Shown here: piece by piece, positions 33,156 through 41,310 of the stretch
Layout: every line of letters begins with the position of its first letter
Numbering within the stretch: the first letter of the stretch is position 1
From: Rhodococcus sp. ARC_M6
GTDB taxonomy: Bacteria > Actinomycetota > Actinomycetes > Mycobacteriales > Mycobacteriaceae
NCBI RefSeq assembly: GCF_022810305.1
Contig: NZ_JALGQH010000023.1
Span: 37,459-101,458, forward strand
DNA length: 64,000 nt
Direction of reading: 5' to 3'
Notes under the pieces: generated by a model
The model's database searches: none
What the model was told of the DNA's origin: nothing
Seen by the model: the letters and a program-made list of their open reading frames with translations, nothing else
Made by a program: the position numbers and the translations under genes

Positions 33156-33343
33156 TCGCGGCCGCCGAATCTCAAACCGACGATGCCAGAACTCAGATCG
33201 GGTCCGTCATCGAAGACTTCGCCGACGCGGTCATCGTCCCCTCGGGGACAGGCCGGGAATGGGCACCGGCGAAGCGGTGGGCGATCGCACTCGACGACGG
33301 CCGATTGGTCTTCGCCGCCGAGGGCGGACTCAAACTCGCCTGA
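33035..33343 (+). CDS. CsbD-like N-terminus fused to an unrelated C-terminus
   Basis: 102 residues. MAEELIGAARGEIGYTPDND copies the CsbD pattern of the gene at 30168-30365 (AEELIGEAKEKIGHRTDNDD), and the bases before the ATG (AGGATCA and ATCACC) also match. The remaining 80 residues (VVGTRVQVIAAAESQTDDAR, REWAPAKRWAIALDDGRLVF) are beta-rich and unlike CsbD. Looks like a recombinational fusion that still has a ribosome-binding site and an open frame. Function unknown. Confidence 0.6.
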   Translation: MAEELIGAARGEIGYTPDNDGVITELVSDNGIVVGTRVQVIAAAESQTDDARTQIGSVIEDFADAVIVPSGTGREWAPAKRWAIALDDGRLVFAAEGGLKLA

Positions 33344-33413
33344 AACCTCCCATTTCGCGGCCAGCGACACATTTTTCTGACGAGTTATTCGACAAGAGAA
33401 TTGAGAAGGCATC

Positions 33414-35576
33414 ATGTCCAAGAAGGTGGTTGAGAAGAACACCGTTAAGAAGAACCCTCCGATCCCCGGCTCCCCCGGACCCGCGACACCGCCGCTGGAA
33501 GAACCGGTCGAGCCCAGCGGTCCATTGCCACCGAAGGCCGATCAATCCTCCCCACAGCTTCGCACCGCAACAGCCACGGCTGTCGACGGACCTGAGTCCG
33601 CACGCGGACAGCAAGGTGAATATCTGACCACCGCGCAAGGCGCGCGCCTCCGCGATACCGATCACTCCCTCAAAGCCGGACCACGTGGGCCGACACTGCT
33701 CCAGGACCATCATTTGAGGGAAAAGATCACCCACTTCGATCACGAGCGGGTCCCCGAGCGTGTCGTCCATGCCCGTGGTGCCGGAGCGCACGGAGTATTT
33801 CGCGCGTTCGGTGCCGCTGAGAAGGTCACAAAGGCAGGCTTCCTCCGTAGAGGAGTCGAGACCCCGGTGTTCGTTCGCTTCTCCACGGTCCTCGGCTCAC
33901 GCGGTTCAGCGGATGCAGTGCGAGATACTCGCGGTTTCGCTACCAAGTTCTATACGGCCGAAGGAACTTTCGACCTGGTTGGTAACAACATCCCGGTCTT
34001 CTTCATCCAGGACGGCATCAAATTCCCTGACGTCATTCATGCTGCGAAACCGCATCCGGACCGCGAGATTCCGCAAGCGCAAAGCGCACACGACACGTTC
34101 TGGGATTTTGTCTCCTTACACACCGAAGCCACCGCACACACTCTCTGGAATATGTCCGACCGCGGCATTCCGCGGTCGTATCGGATGATGGAGGGATTCG
34201 GCGTTCACACCTTCCGGTTGCTCAACGACGACGGTGAAACCTCACTGGTGAAGTTCCACTGGAAGCCGCGACTGGGTGTGCACTCAGTTGTCTGGGAGGA
34301 AGCGCAGTTGATCAACGGGTTCGATCCCGATTTCCATCGCCGCGATCTAGCCGACGCAATCGAAGCGGGCGCCTACCCGGAATGGGAACTCGGCATCCAG
34401 GTCTTCCCCGACACTCCGGAGCAGGTGTTCGAAGGCATCGACCTTCTGGATCCCACCAAATTCGTTCCCGAGGAACTGGCCCCGGTTCAGCCGATCGGGG
34501 TGATGACTCTCAATGCGAACCCAACCAACTTCTTCGCCGAAACCGAACAGATCGCGTTCCACCCCGGCCATCTGGTTCCTGGTATCGACGTCACCGACGA
34601 TCCCCTACTGCAAGCACGACTGTTTTCCTACTTGGACACCCAGATCAGTAGATTGGGTGGCCCCAACTTCGGTCAGATCCCGATCAACCGTCCGCATGCA
34701 CCGATCAACGACACGTTCCGCGACGGAATGCACCAGAGCGCAGTCCATTCCGGCGTCGCCCCCTACAAACCGAATTCCTTGGACGGAGGCTGCCCGTTCG
34801 CGGCCGGCGCAGAGTCCGGGGCATTCATCGAGGTACCGGTAGCGCTGGAGGCCGCGACGAAACTCCGGGCATCTCCAGCCTCCTTCGACGACCATTTCTC
34901 GCAGGCGCGACTCTTCTACAGCAGTCTCAGTGATATCGAGAAATCTCACGTGGCGCAGGCGTACACCTTCGAGCTGGGAAAGTGCTACGAGCACCCAGTC
35001 AAAGAACGCGCCCTCCTCGTGATCGCAAACATCGATGCCGGGCTGTGCGCGACTGTCGCAGCCGGTCTGGGCCTACCGGCCCCGAAACCGTCCGTCCCAT
35101 TCGACGACGCGCCGACACCGAGCCCCGCTCTGTCTCAGGTAGGCGCCGAATGGCCCGTTGCCGGCAGAGTGATCGGCATCGTGGCCGATGAGAACTCGGA
35201 CCTGGCCGGCGTCACAGCAGTAGTGTCAGCTCTCGCCGCCGATGGAATGGTGCCGCTGGTGATCGGCCCCCACGGCGGCACCGTGGACTCGGACTCAGCC
35301 ACTGTCGCAATCTCGCGCACCTTCGACACTGCCCGATCTATCGAATTCGATGCACTTCTTCTTGCCGGGGCGCCGACGGATCCGCGGCTGGACATTCTTC
35401 TCGCCGAAATGTTCCGCCACGGCAAGGTCATCGGCGCATGGAACTACGGGACAGTGCTTCTCGAATCCGCTGGGCTCACTGCGTCGGACGGCATCATCAT
35501 CGGCGAGGACGGTCCGTCGGTACTCGAACAGGTAGTCGCATTGCTCAAATCCCATCGTGTCTGGAGTCGACTCTGA
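33414..35576 (+). CDS. katE: Large-subunit monofunctional catalase HPII type, copy 2
   Basis: 720-residue haem catalase, paralogue of 7197-9365. Distal His in [40 protein letters not shown], proximal Tyr in [16 protein letters not shown], and the C-terminal flavodoxin-like domain ([15 protein letters not shown] to the end). Lysine-rich N-terminal tail ([13 protein letters not shown]) is longer and more basic than in copy 1. Start ATG 33414. The two copies differ throughout, so the duplication is old or they arrived separately. Monocistronic. Confidence 0.97.
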   Translation: MSKKVVEKNTVKKNPPIPGSPGPATPPLEEPVEPSGPLPPKADQSSPQLRTATATAVDGPESARGQQGEYLTTAQGARLRDTDHSLKAGPRGPTLLQDHHLREKITHFDHERVPERVVHARGAGAHGVFRAFGAAEKVTKAGFLRRGVETPVFVRFSTVLGSRGSADAVRDTRGFATKFYTAEGTFDLVGNNIPVFFIQDGIKFPDVIHAAKPHPDREIPQAQSAHDTFWDFVSLHTEATAHTLWNMSDRGIPRSYRMMEGFGVHTFRLLNDDGETSLVKFHWKPRLGVHSVVWEEAQLINGFDPDFHRRDLADAIEAGAYPEWELGIQVFPDTPEQVFEGIDLLDPTKFVPEELAPVQPIGVMTLNANPTNFFAETEQIAFHPGHLVPGIDVTDDPLLQARLFSYLDTQISRLGGPNFGQIPINRPHAPINDTFRDGMHQSAVHSGVAPYKPNSLDGGCPFAAGAESGAFIEVPVALEAATKLRASPASFDDHFSQARLFYSSLSDIEKSHVAQAYTFELGKCYEHPVKERALLVIANIDAGLCATVAAGLGLPAPKPSVPFDDAPTPSPALSQVGAEWPVAGRVIGIVADENSDLAGVTAVVSALAADGMVPLVIGPHGGTVDSDSATVAISRTFDTARSIEFDALLLAGAPTDPRLDILLAEMFRHGKVIGAWNYGTVLLESAGLTASDGIIIGEDGPSVLEQVVALLKSHRVWSRL

Positions 35577-35651
35577 GACATTGCCGGAGAGCGGTCGGTG
35601 TTCAAGTGTTCCGCCACTGCGGACCTGTAGATCGAACAAGGAGAATGGTCG

Positions 35652-36377
35652 ATGCAGTTGAAATCTCCCCACAATGTGCGGGGCGTCGTCACGGTCATAC
35701 CCGCCCATAACGAGCAGCAACTGCTGCCGGCCTGTTTACGGAGCCTCCGGCGCGCGGCCGACTCCACACCGATTCCGGTGACGACTATCGTCGTGCTCGA
35801 CTCATGTTCGGATGGTTCCGCATTTGCTGTCAGTGACTTCGCGGACGTCCTCGTCGTGGAGTACGGCAACGTAGGAGCCGCCAGAGCCGCGGGGTTCAGC
35901 GCCAGCGCGAGCATCGGCCGCGAGGATGTCTGGTTTACGACTACGGACGCAGACTCGACAGTTCCCGAGTCGTGGTACGTCGACCAACTCGACTACTGGC
36001 CACACCACGATGTGGTCGTGGGCAAAGTCCGGGTCGATTGGTCCACACATTCGGAGAGGACCCGTCGGCGATACGACAACGCGTATCGCCTTCGCGGGAA
36101 CAACAATCACGGCCACATCCACGGGGCCAACCTGGGAATGCGGGCCGACCTCTACCACCGTGTCGGCGGATTCCGCCCATTGGCCGTCGCGGAAGATGTC
36201 GACCTGGTGGAACGGATGCGCGATGCGGGGGCACGGATCGCGTGGGATGAACGGAATGTGGTGACCACGTCCGATCGAAGAACGCCTCGAGCACGCGGCG
36301 GATTCGGCGATCATCTCCGCGGTCTCGAACACGACTCCCAGACGCACAGTCCAGTCGCAGTCGCGGAGCACCCGTGA
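35652..36377 (+). CDS. Family 2 glycosyltransferase
   Basis: 241-residue GT-A fold glycosyltransferase. VVTVIPAHNEQQLLPACLRS at the N-terminus, then TTIVVLDSCSDGS, and a DxD motif in TTTDADSTVPESWY; later NNHGHIHGANLGMR and VAEDVDLVERMRDAG. Cytosolic; acceptor unknown. AAGGAG precedes ATG 35652. First gene of a tightly overlapping four-gene operon (GTGA overlap with the next gene), suggesting a shared pathway in which a sugar is added and later modified. Confidence 0.9.
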   Translation: MQLKSPHNVRGVVTVIPAHNEQQLLPACLRSLRRAADSTPIPVTTIVVLDSCSDGSAFAVSDFADVLVVEYGNVGAARAAGFSASASIGREDVWFTTTDADSTVPESWYVDQLDYWPHHDVVVGKVRVDWSTHSERTRRRYDNAYRLRGNNNHGHIHGANLGMRADLYHRVGGFRPLAVAEDVDLVERMRDAGARIAWDERNVVTTSDRRTPRARGGFGDHLRGLEHDSQTHSPVAVAEHP

Positions 36378-37309
36378 AATCCATAGCGGTGCACCCATCG
36401 GTCACTCCCGATGAGGCGGCCCAGTGGCCACTCCCTGGATCGGGCTGCGCCCGCGAGCGGTGGCACAAACTCGCCGACGCGGCGCGAATCGACCTCGTCG
36501 GCGCCCGCATGCTCGAAGCACACGCCGATGCGGTCGCCATCCTGCGGGAAGTGTCAGGCACGGCCCCACGATTGGGCGAGTTCTGGGGTGTATGGGCAGC
36601 CGATCCCCCACATGCGGTGGTCGTCGCACGAAAAACGTCGGAGGGCATTGTCCTCGACGGACGGAAGCTGTGGTGTTCAGGCGCGAGCATCTGCACTCAC
36701 GCACTCGTCACTGCACGCTCCGGGGACGAGTCGGCACTGTTCGCAGTCGACCTCTCCGCCGCCGGGATCAATCCGGTACCGGACAGCTGGCCTGCCGTCG
36801 GCATGGCCCGAAGCGATTCCGGTGCAGTAGATTTCACCGCAGTACCGGCTGAACCCGTTGGTGCGGCAAGCGACTATCTCACCCGCCCCGGCTTCTGGCA
36901 TGGCGCAATCGGCGTAGCGGCGTGCTGGTACGGCGGGGCTCAGGCAGTCGCCGACACGCTACGCGCAACCACGAGCGACGACCCCCATCGACTCGCGCAC
37001 CTGGGCGGCGTCGATGCCGCCCTGTACGCCGCCGGCAGCGTCCTCGATGCCGCCGCCATCGACCTGGACCGACGCCCACTCGACCGTAGCGCCGGGGAGA
37101 TCCGGGCACGACGCGTCCGGGCTGTCGTCGAGTCCTCCGTGAGCGAGGTACTTGACCGTGTAGGCCGAGCCCTCGGCGCCGCACCCCTATGTAACGATGC
37201 CCGGCATGCCCAGCTCGTCGCAGACCTGACGGTTTACGTGCGTCAGAGTCACGCCGAACGAGACCTCGCCGATTTGGCCCGGGCCTTGCGAACGGAAGTT
37301 GCCGACTGA
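36374..37309 (+). CDS. Short acyl-CoA dehydrogenase-like protein
   Basis: 311 residues from GTG 36374, overlapping the glycosyltransferase stop. Acyl-CoA dehydrogenase relatives are about 380-400 residues; here the N-terminal helical domain is short. The beta-domain (FWGVWAADPPHAVVVARKTS, LDGRKLWCSGASICTHALVT) and C-terminal helical domain (HGAIGVAACWYGGAQAVADT) are recognisable. I see no clear catalytic Glu. It may act on a carrier- or sugar-bound substrate, or only bind FAD. Its conserved place between a glycosyltransferase and a PIG-L deacetylase is the main clue. Confidence 0.8.
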   Translation: MKSIAVHPSVTPDEAAQWPLPGSGCARERWHKLADAARIDLVGARMLEAHADAVAILREVSGTAPRLGEFWGVWAADPPHAVVVARKTSEGIVLDGRKLWCSGASICTHALVTARSGDESALFAVDLSAAGINPVPDSWPAVGMARSDSGAVDFTAVPAEPVGAASDYLTRPGFWHGAIGVAACWYGGAQAVADTLRATTSDDPHRLAHLGGVDAALYAAGSVLDAAAIDLDRRPLDRSAGEIRARRVRAVVESSVSEVLDRVGRALGAAPLCNDARHAQLVADLTVYVRQSHAERDLADLARALRTEVAD

Positions 37310-38058
37310 TGACGAGTACGCAACGCTTCGAAAGTTCACCGGTCGCGGACGGGGGCACCCCCGAGAGTCGTTGGGCGGGGCACACACTGTTCGATCCCTT
37401 GGACGACCGGCAATGCCCGGCGCTGGTCCTGGTAGCCCCTCACCCGGACGACGAAGTCCTCGGCGTCGGCGGGTGGGCGTCCCAATTGTCGGCGCGAGGT
37501 GTGCCGGTGACGATCCTGTCGGTCACCGACGGAGATGCCTCCCACCCGGATTCTCCGACGGTGACCCGCCATGAGCTGGCAATCCGCCGACGCGGCGAAT
37601 CCAACCGGGCCGCACGATGCCTCGGGCTGGATTCACCGATCCGCCTGGGCTTGCCGGACGGGGCAGTTGCCGACCATGAAGACGCGCTCGCTGCACGGAT
37701 TCGTTCCTACTTGCAGGCGGGTTTCTGGTGTGCAGCCCCGTTGCGCACCGACGGCCATCCCGATCATGAGGCCGCCGGTCGCGCTGCGGCACGCGCTTCG
37801 CACGAGGCCAGAGCGGTTCTTGTCGAATATCCGATCTGGCTGTGGCACTGGTCTTTTCCTGGCGACCTATCAGTTCCTTGGATACGTGCCCGGAGCGTCC
37901 CGCTTGTGAGGGACCGACTCGACGCGAAACGGGCAGCAGCCCGAATGTTCGCGAGCCAGATCACCGATCTGTCGGAGCACCCGGCGGACCGGGCAATCCT
38001 CCCCCCACACGTACTCGCCCGGCTGATACGCAACCACGAAACGGTGTTCGTCCCATGA
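37309..38058 (+). CDS. PIG-L (LmbE-like) deacetylase
   Basis: 249-residue zinc-dependent N-acetylsugar deacetylase, family of MshB and PIG-L. Zinc motif PHPDDEVLGVGG (44-49 core), and TDGHPDHEAAGRAAARA with the second metal/catalytic His. Start ATG overlaps the previous stop by one base and the stop overlaps the next start. Expected substrate is an N-acetylglucosamine-type conjugate, plausibly the product of the operon's glycosyltransferase (inference). Not MshB, whose locus is different. Confidence 0.9.
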   Translation: MTSTQRFESSPVADGGTPESRWAGHTLFDPLDDRQCPALVLVAPHPDDEVLGVGGWASQLSARGVPVTILSVTDGDASHPDSPTVTRHELAIRRRGESNRAARCLGLDSPIRLGLPDGAVADHEDALAARIRSYLQAGFWCAAPLRTDGHPDHEAAGRAAARASHEARAVLVEYPIWLWHWSFPGDLSVPWIRARSVPLVRDRLDAKRAAARMFASQITDLSEHPADRAILPPHVLARLIRNHETVFVP

Positions 38059-38675
38059 GCAGAATGCCTGACGACTATTTCACCCAGATGTATGCGCAGA
38101 ACCCGGATCCATGGGGGTTCGACGAACGGTGGTACGAGCACCGCAAACGCAATCTCACTGCCGCGATACTGCCGCGCGCGCGATTCCGTCACGCGTTCGA
38201 ACCAGGCTGCTCCATCGGCAACCTCACCACCGTGCTCGCGCCAAGATGCGACCGCCTGCTGGCTACCGACATCGTCGATTCTGCCCTCGTTTCAGCTCGG
38301 TCGCGGTTGGAGCGAACTCCCCATCCCGACGTGACATTCATCTACTGGGCGCTTGGTGATCCGTGGCCGGCCATCACTTTCGACCTGATCGTTCTCAGCG
38401 AAGTGTGTTACTACGTCGAACCGCACGCTCTTCCGCGCGTCCTGGACGACGTTGCGGAGCACCTCACGACGGACGGCGTGCTGGTGGCGGCGCACTGGCG
38501 GCATCCTGTGTCCGATTACCCGATGACGGGCGACGAAGTGCACGAGACCCTTTCCCAGCGGCAAGCCCTCACACGCACAGCCCGATACGAAGACCCCGAT
38601 CTGCTTCTGGAAACCTTCGTGCCCGTCGGTGCAACGCCCGAATCCGTAGCTGCGACCGAGGGGCTCGTCACCTGA
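38055..38675 (+). CDS. NodS-like SAM-dependent methyltransferase
   Basis: 206-residue class I methyltransferase starting MSRMPDDYFTQMYAQNPDPW. SAM motif I AFEPGCSIGNLTTVLA, acidic LATDIVDSAL, and DLIVLSEVCYYVEP. The layout DDYFxxMYxxxPDPWGF and motif resemble NodS, which N-methylates deacetylated glucosamine in Nod factors. Following a PIG-L deacetylase, N-methylation of the newly freed amine would make sense (inference). Fourth and last gene of the operon; a terminator follows at 38719. Confidence 0.88.
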   Translation: MSRMPDDYFTQMYAQNPDPWGFDERWYEHRKRNLTAAILPRARFRHAFEPGCSIGNLTTVLAPRCDRLLATDIVDSALVSARSRLERTPHPDVTFIYWALGDPWPAITFDLIVLSEVCYYVEPHALPRVLDDVAEHLTTDGVLVAAHWRHPVSDYPMTGDEVHETLSQRQALTRTARYEDPDLLLETFVPVGATPESVAATEGLVT

Positions 38676-38718
38676 CCATCGGTGAGATTCACCCACTCGG
38701 ATGGATACCCGCACGGAT

Positions 38719-38753
38719 GTCCCCCGACTCCATCCAAACAGGAGTCAGGGGAC
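38719..38753. terminator. Bidirectional terminator between convergent genes
   Basis: Inverted repeat with 13-base arms, GTCCCCCGACTCC and its near-complement, 9-base loop, between the ends of the methyltransferase (38675) and the aldehyde dehydrogenase (38765). Confidence 0.75.
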
Positions 38754-38764
38754 TTATCCGGTAG

Positions 38765-40141
38765 TTACTTCTTGGAGACCCGGATCAATTTCTTGTTGAC
38801 AAATTCGTCCATTCCCCAGGGGCCTAGCTCGCGCCCCACGCCGGATCGTTTGACTCCGCCGAACGGGAGACCGGGCAACGTCGTGCCGTGTTCGTTCACA
38901 AACGCCATTCCGACGTCGAGATCGGCAGCAACCGAGCGCGCTGCGTCGAGGTCGGCGCTCCAGACCGACCCACTCAATCCGTAGACCGACGAATTAGCAA
39001 GCTCCACAGCCTCTTTCGCGGACTTCACCTTGTAGACGACGCCCGCAGGGCCGAAGAGTTCTTCGCTGTACGCGCGCATCTCCGGGGTGACGTCTGCCAG
39101 CAGTGTGGGTTGAACGTATGCGCCCGGACCTTCGATCTTCTTCCCTCCTGTCAGCAATGTCGCACCCTTGTACACCGCGTCCTCGATCTGCGCGATCAAC
39201 GTGTCAACTGCACTGTTCGAAGACAGTGGCCCCAGAACTGTACTTTCTTCCGAAGGGTCACCAGCGGAGACGGATTCGAATGAGGCAGTCAGTTTGCGTG
39301 TGAAGTCTTCATAGAAATCTTCGGTGACGATGAATCTTTTTGCCGCGTTGCATGCTTGACCAGCGTTGGACAAGCGTGCCTTGGTTGCCGATGCGACTGT
39401 GGCATCCATGTCGTCGGAATCGAGGACGATGAACACGTCGGAGCCACCGAGTTCGAGGACTACCTTCTTGAGGTTGCGTCCCGCGGTTTCCGCGACGCTG
39501 GTGCCGGCGCGCTCACTGCCGGTCAAGGACACACCCTGCACTCGAGGGTCGGCGATCATGTCAGCGATCTGTTCGTTGCTCGCGAAGACGTTGACGTACG
39601 CGTCCTCAGGTAAACCCGCTTGCCGCAGGATCTCTTCCATCAACAATGCGGATTGCGGACAGTTGGACGCGTGCTTGAGGATGATCGTGTTACCGAGCAT
39701 AAGATTAGGCGCTGCGAACCGGGCGACCTGGTAATAGGGGTAGTTCCACGGCATCACACCCACCAGCGCGCCGATGGGGCGCCGGTACACCACCGATTCT
39801 TCGGCTCCGGGAACGTTGAGTCGCTCTTCGTCGAGCAACGCCGGGCCGTGGTCGGCATACCACTGGTAGATGGCGGCGGACAGTTGCACTTCGCCCTTCG
39901 CTTCGCTGACCGGTTTGCCCATCTCCAGTGAGATCATGCGCGCCAACTCGTCGGCGCGTTCGATGTACAACTCGGCAGTGCTACCCAGTATTTGCGCGCG
40001 CGTCTGCGGTGCAGAATTTCTCCAGCTCAGATAGCCGCGATGCGCCTTCTTCAGTGCGGCTTCCACTCCCGCGTCATCCAAAGTATCGAACTCCCTGACG
40101 GTTTCACCTGTCGCGGGATTGACTGTTTTGTAATTAGTCAT
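38765..40141 (-). CDS. NAD(P)-dependent succinate-semialdehyde dehydrogenase-type ALDH
   Basis: 458-residue aldehyde dehydrogenase oxidising aldehydes to acids. VMPWNYPYYQVARFAAPNLM with the cofactor Asn, LTGSERAGTSVAE, catalytic Glu in LELGGSDVFIV, and catalytic Cys in NAGQACNAAKRFIV. N-terminal YKTVNPATGETVREF is typical of GabD-like enzymes; the exact aldehyde is uncertain. Full length. Convergent with the glycosylation operon. Confidence 0.93.
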   Translation of the reverse strand: MTNYKTVNPATGETVREFDTLDDAGVEAALKKAHRGYLSWRNSAPQTRAQILGSTAELYIERADELARMISLEMGKPVSEAKGEVQLSAAIYQWYADHGPALLDEERLNVPGAEESVVYRRPIGALVGVMPWNYPYYQVARFAAPNLMLGNTIILKHASNCPQSALLMEEILRQAGLPEDAYVNVFASNEQIADMIADPRVQGVSLTGSERAGTSVAETAGRNLKKVVLELGGSDVFIVLDSDDMDATVASATKARLSNAGQACNAAKRFIVTEDFYEDFTRKLTASFESVSAGDPSEESTVLGPLSSNSAVDTLIAQIEDAVYKGATLLTGGKKIEGPGAYVQPTLLADVTPEMRAYSEELFGPAGVVYKVKSAKEAVELANSSVYGLSGSVWSADLDAARSVAADLDVGMAFVNEHGTTLPGLPFGGVKRSGVGRELGPWGMDEFVNKKLIRVSKK

Positions 40142-40211
40142 AGTTGAACAACGCGCGGGACGGTCTCGAAGGTTCCTGGATCACGAGATTGAAAGTGAAT
40201 CAGCTCAATAG

Positions 40212-40236
40212 GTTTCAGATGAATACGTGTTGGGTA
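40212..40236 (+). promoter_or_regulatory. Orphan SigF-like motif
   Basis: GTTT, 16 bases, GGGTAT on the plus strand, but no plus-strand gene follows; transcription would be antisense to 40305-40661. May be a leftover of a lost gene or chance. Confidence 0.3.
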
Positions 40237-40304
40237 TCCATCCCTGCGCCCTTCACTTCTGACGACTCTGATGCCCCGACAACCGCGCTCACCCTGCCTC
40301 GAGG

Positions 40305-40661
40305 TCAGAGTAAGTACGAAATGGATGCCGCTCCGTACACCACAGTCAGGCCCGCGAGAACCCATCCTAAATAGGGCCTGACGCACAGGCGCTGCATGCG
40401 ATGCCATCGGGGCGAAGCTCGCAAGAATGCACCGACAGTGCCCAGTGCCAGCGTTGCGCTCGGCAAGAAGACCAACAGACGCCGATCCTTCCGCGAGCAG
40501 ATCAGTGTGTCGGCACCGAAACACTCGCCCCGGCGAGCACCCAGCCATGCAATCGCAATGATCATCGCAGTCACAGCCAAACCGACAGAGATCCCGTAAG
40601 TTATTGTCCGCCTGTTGATTGTCTGCTCGTTTCCCAGCGCAGAACTGGGTTTTCCAGTCAT
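40305..40661 (-). CDS. Membrane protein, hypothetical
   Basis: 118 residues with an N-terminal hydrophilic stretch and about three membrane helices (TYGISVGLAVTAMIIAIAWL, LLVFLPSATLALGTVGAFLR, YLGWVLAGLTVVYGAASISY). Two cysteines around CFGADTLICSRKDRR could face outside. Start ATG 40661. No family recognised. Same strand as the ALDH gene 160 bp downstream. Confidence 0.65.
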   Translation of the reverse strand: MTGKPSSALGNEQTINRRTITYGISVGLAVTAMIIAIAWLGARRGECFGADTLICSRKDRRLLVFLPSATLALGTVGAFLRASPRWHRMQRLCVRPYLGWVLAGLTVVYGAASISYLL

Positions 40662-40803
40662 CGACGAAACCCTTCAATGCCCTTTGGAAACCGCTCCGGA
40701 TATGCACTTCGAGCGACAACGATCTTCATAGTGCACGGACAGAACCGAATTCGTACAGCCACAGAGAGCCGTCAGGTGCCGGTCGATTAGCTGTCGGCGC
40801 GAA

Positions 40804-41097
40804 TCAGTGACCTTCCTGATCTAGAAGATTTCGACCTTCGAGACGCTTGATGCGCCGTCGCTCCATCAAAACGGCAGACACTCCGAATGCGAAGGACACC
40901 ACGCACACAGCCCCAGCGATAAGTGCCCATCCGCGAAATCCGTAGCCGGCTGCTACCAAGGCTAATCCGAGTGCCGCAAGACCAAGCCCGATCAGAATGT
41001 ATCCGGGATAGCTACGTTCGTCGGCGATCGCTTCACCGACATGCGATCGATTGGTATGTGCGTGATCAGTTGGGAGGTCTCCATCGGTATCGGACAC
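40804..41097 (-). CDS. usfY: UsfY-family membrane protein, copy 2
   Basis: 97 residues from GTG 41097. DLPTDHAHTNRSHVGEAIAD, then SYPGYILIGLGLAALGLALV, a second helix, and ERRRIKRLEGRNLLDQEGH. About 80 percent identical by eye to copy 1 at 14841-15134. A palindrome of the MerR type ends 73 bp upstream. Mycobacterial UsfY is SigF-dependent; here no SigF motif was found, so copies may be under different control. Confidence 0.82.
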   Translation of the reverse strand: MSDTDGDLPTDHAHTNRSHVGEAIADERSYPGYILIGLGLAALGLALVAAGYGFRGWALIAGAVCVVSFAFGVSAVLMERRRIKRLEGRNLLDQEGH

Positions 41098-41170
41098 TGC
41101 ACTCTCCGTTCTCTGAAGTAATTCGGACGCCCGTCAGTACACCGGAACACCTTCACCCCGGAAACAGTTA

Positions 41171-41192
41171 ATCTATATCAGAGGATACAGAT
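41171..41192 (-). promoter_or_regulatory. 22-bp palindrome upstream of usfY copy 2
   Basis: Minus-strand ATCTGT-N10-ATAGAT, 74 bp before the usfY start; identical arms to the MerR copy 1 site. Confidence 0.6.
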
Positions 41193-41231
41193 AATATCGT
41201 TGCCTGGATACTCTTCATTCAGATCTTGATC

Positions 41232-41310
41232 CCTGCGTGCATTTCGTTGATCACTCAATCGGCGCTGAACAGGACCGAAAAGGCCCAAGCCGTGCTGGAA
41301 GCAATGAAGA
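41232..41310 (+). pseudogene. Methyltransferase internal fragment
   Basis: Plus strand reads SLITQSALNRTEKAQAVLEA, matching LLIAQSVLSGVEKTQAMLEE of the HemK2-like methyltransferases at 3985 and 13267. It overlaps the 3' end of the haem-oxygenase-like gene, as if a convergent methyltransferase gene had been deleted up to this point. Confidence 0.78.

Noticed and set aside
36424..37385. Long frames opposite the acyl-CoA dehydrogenase-like gene
   Set aside because: Arg/Pro-rich shadows of a clear overlapping operon on the plus strand.
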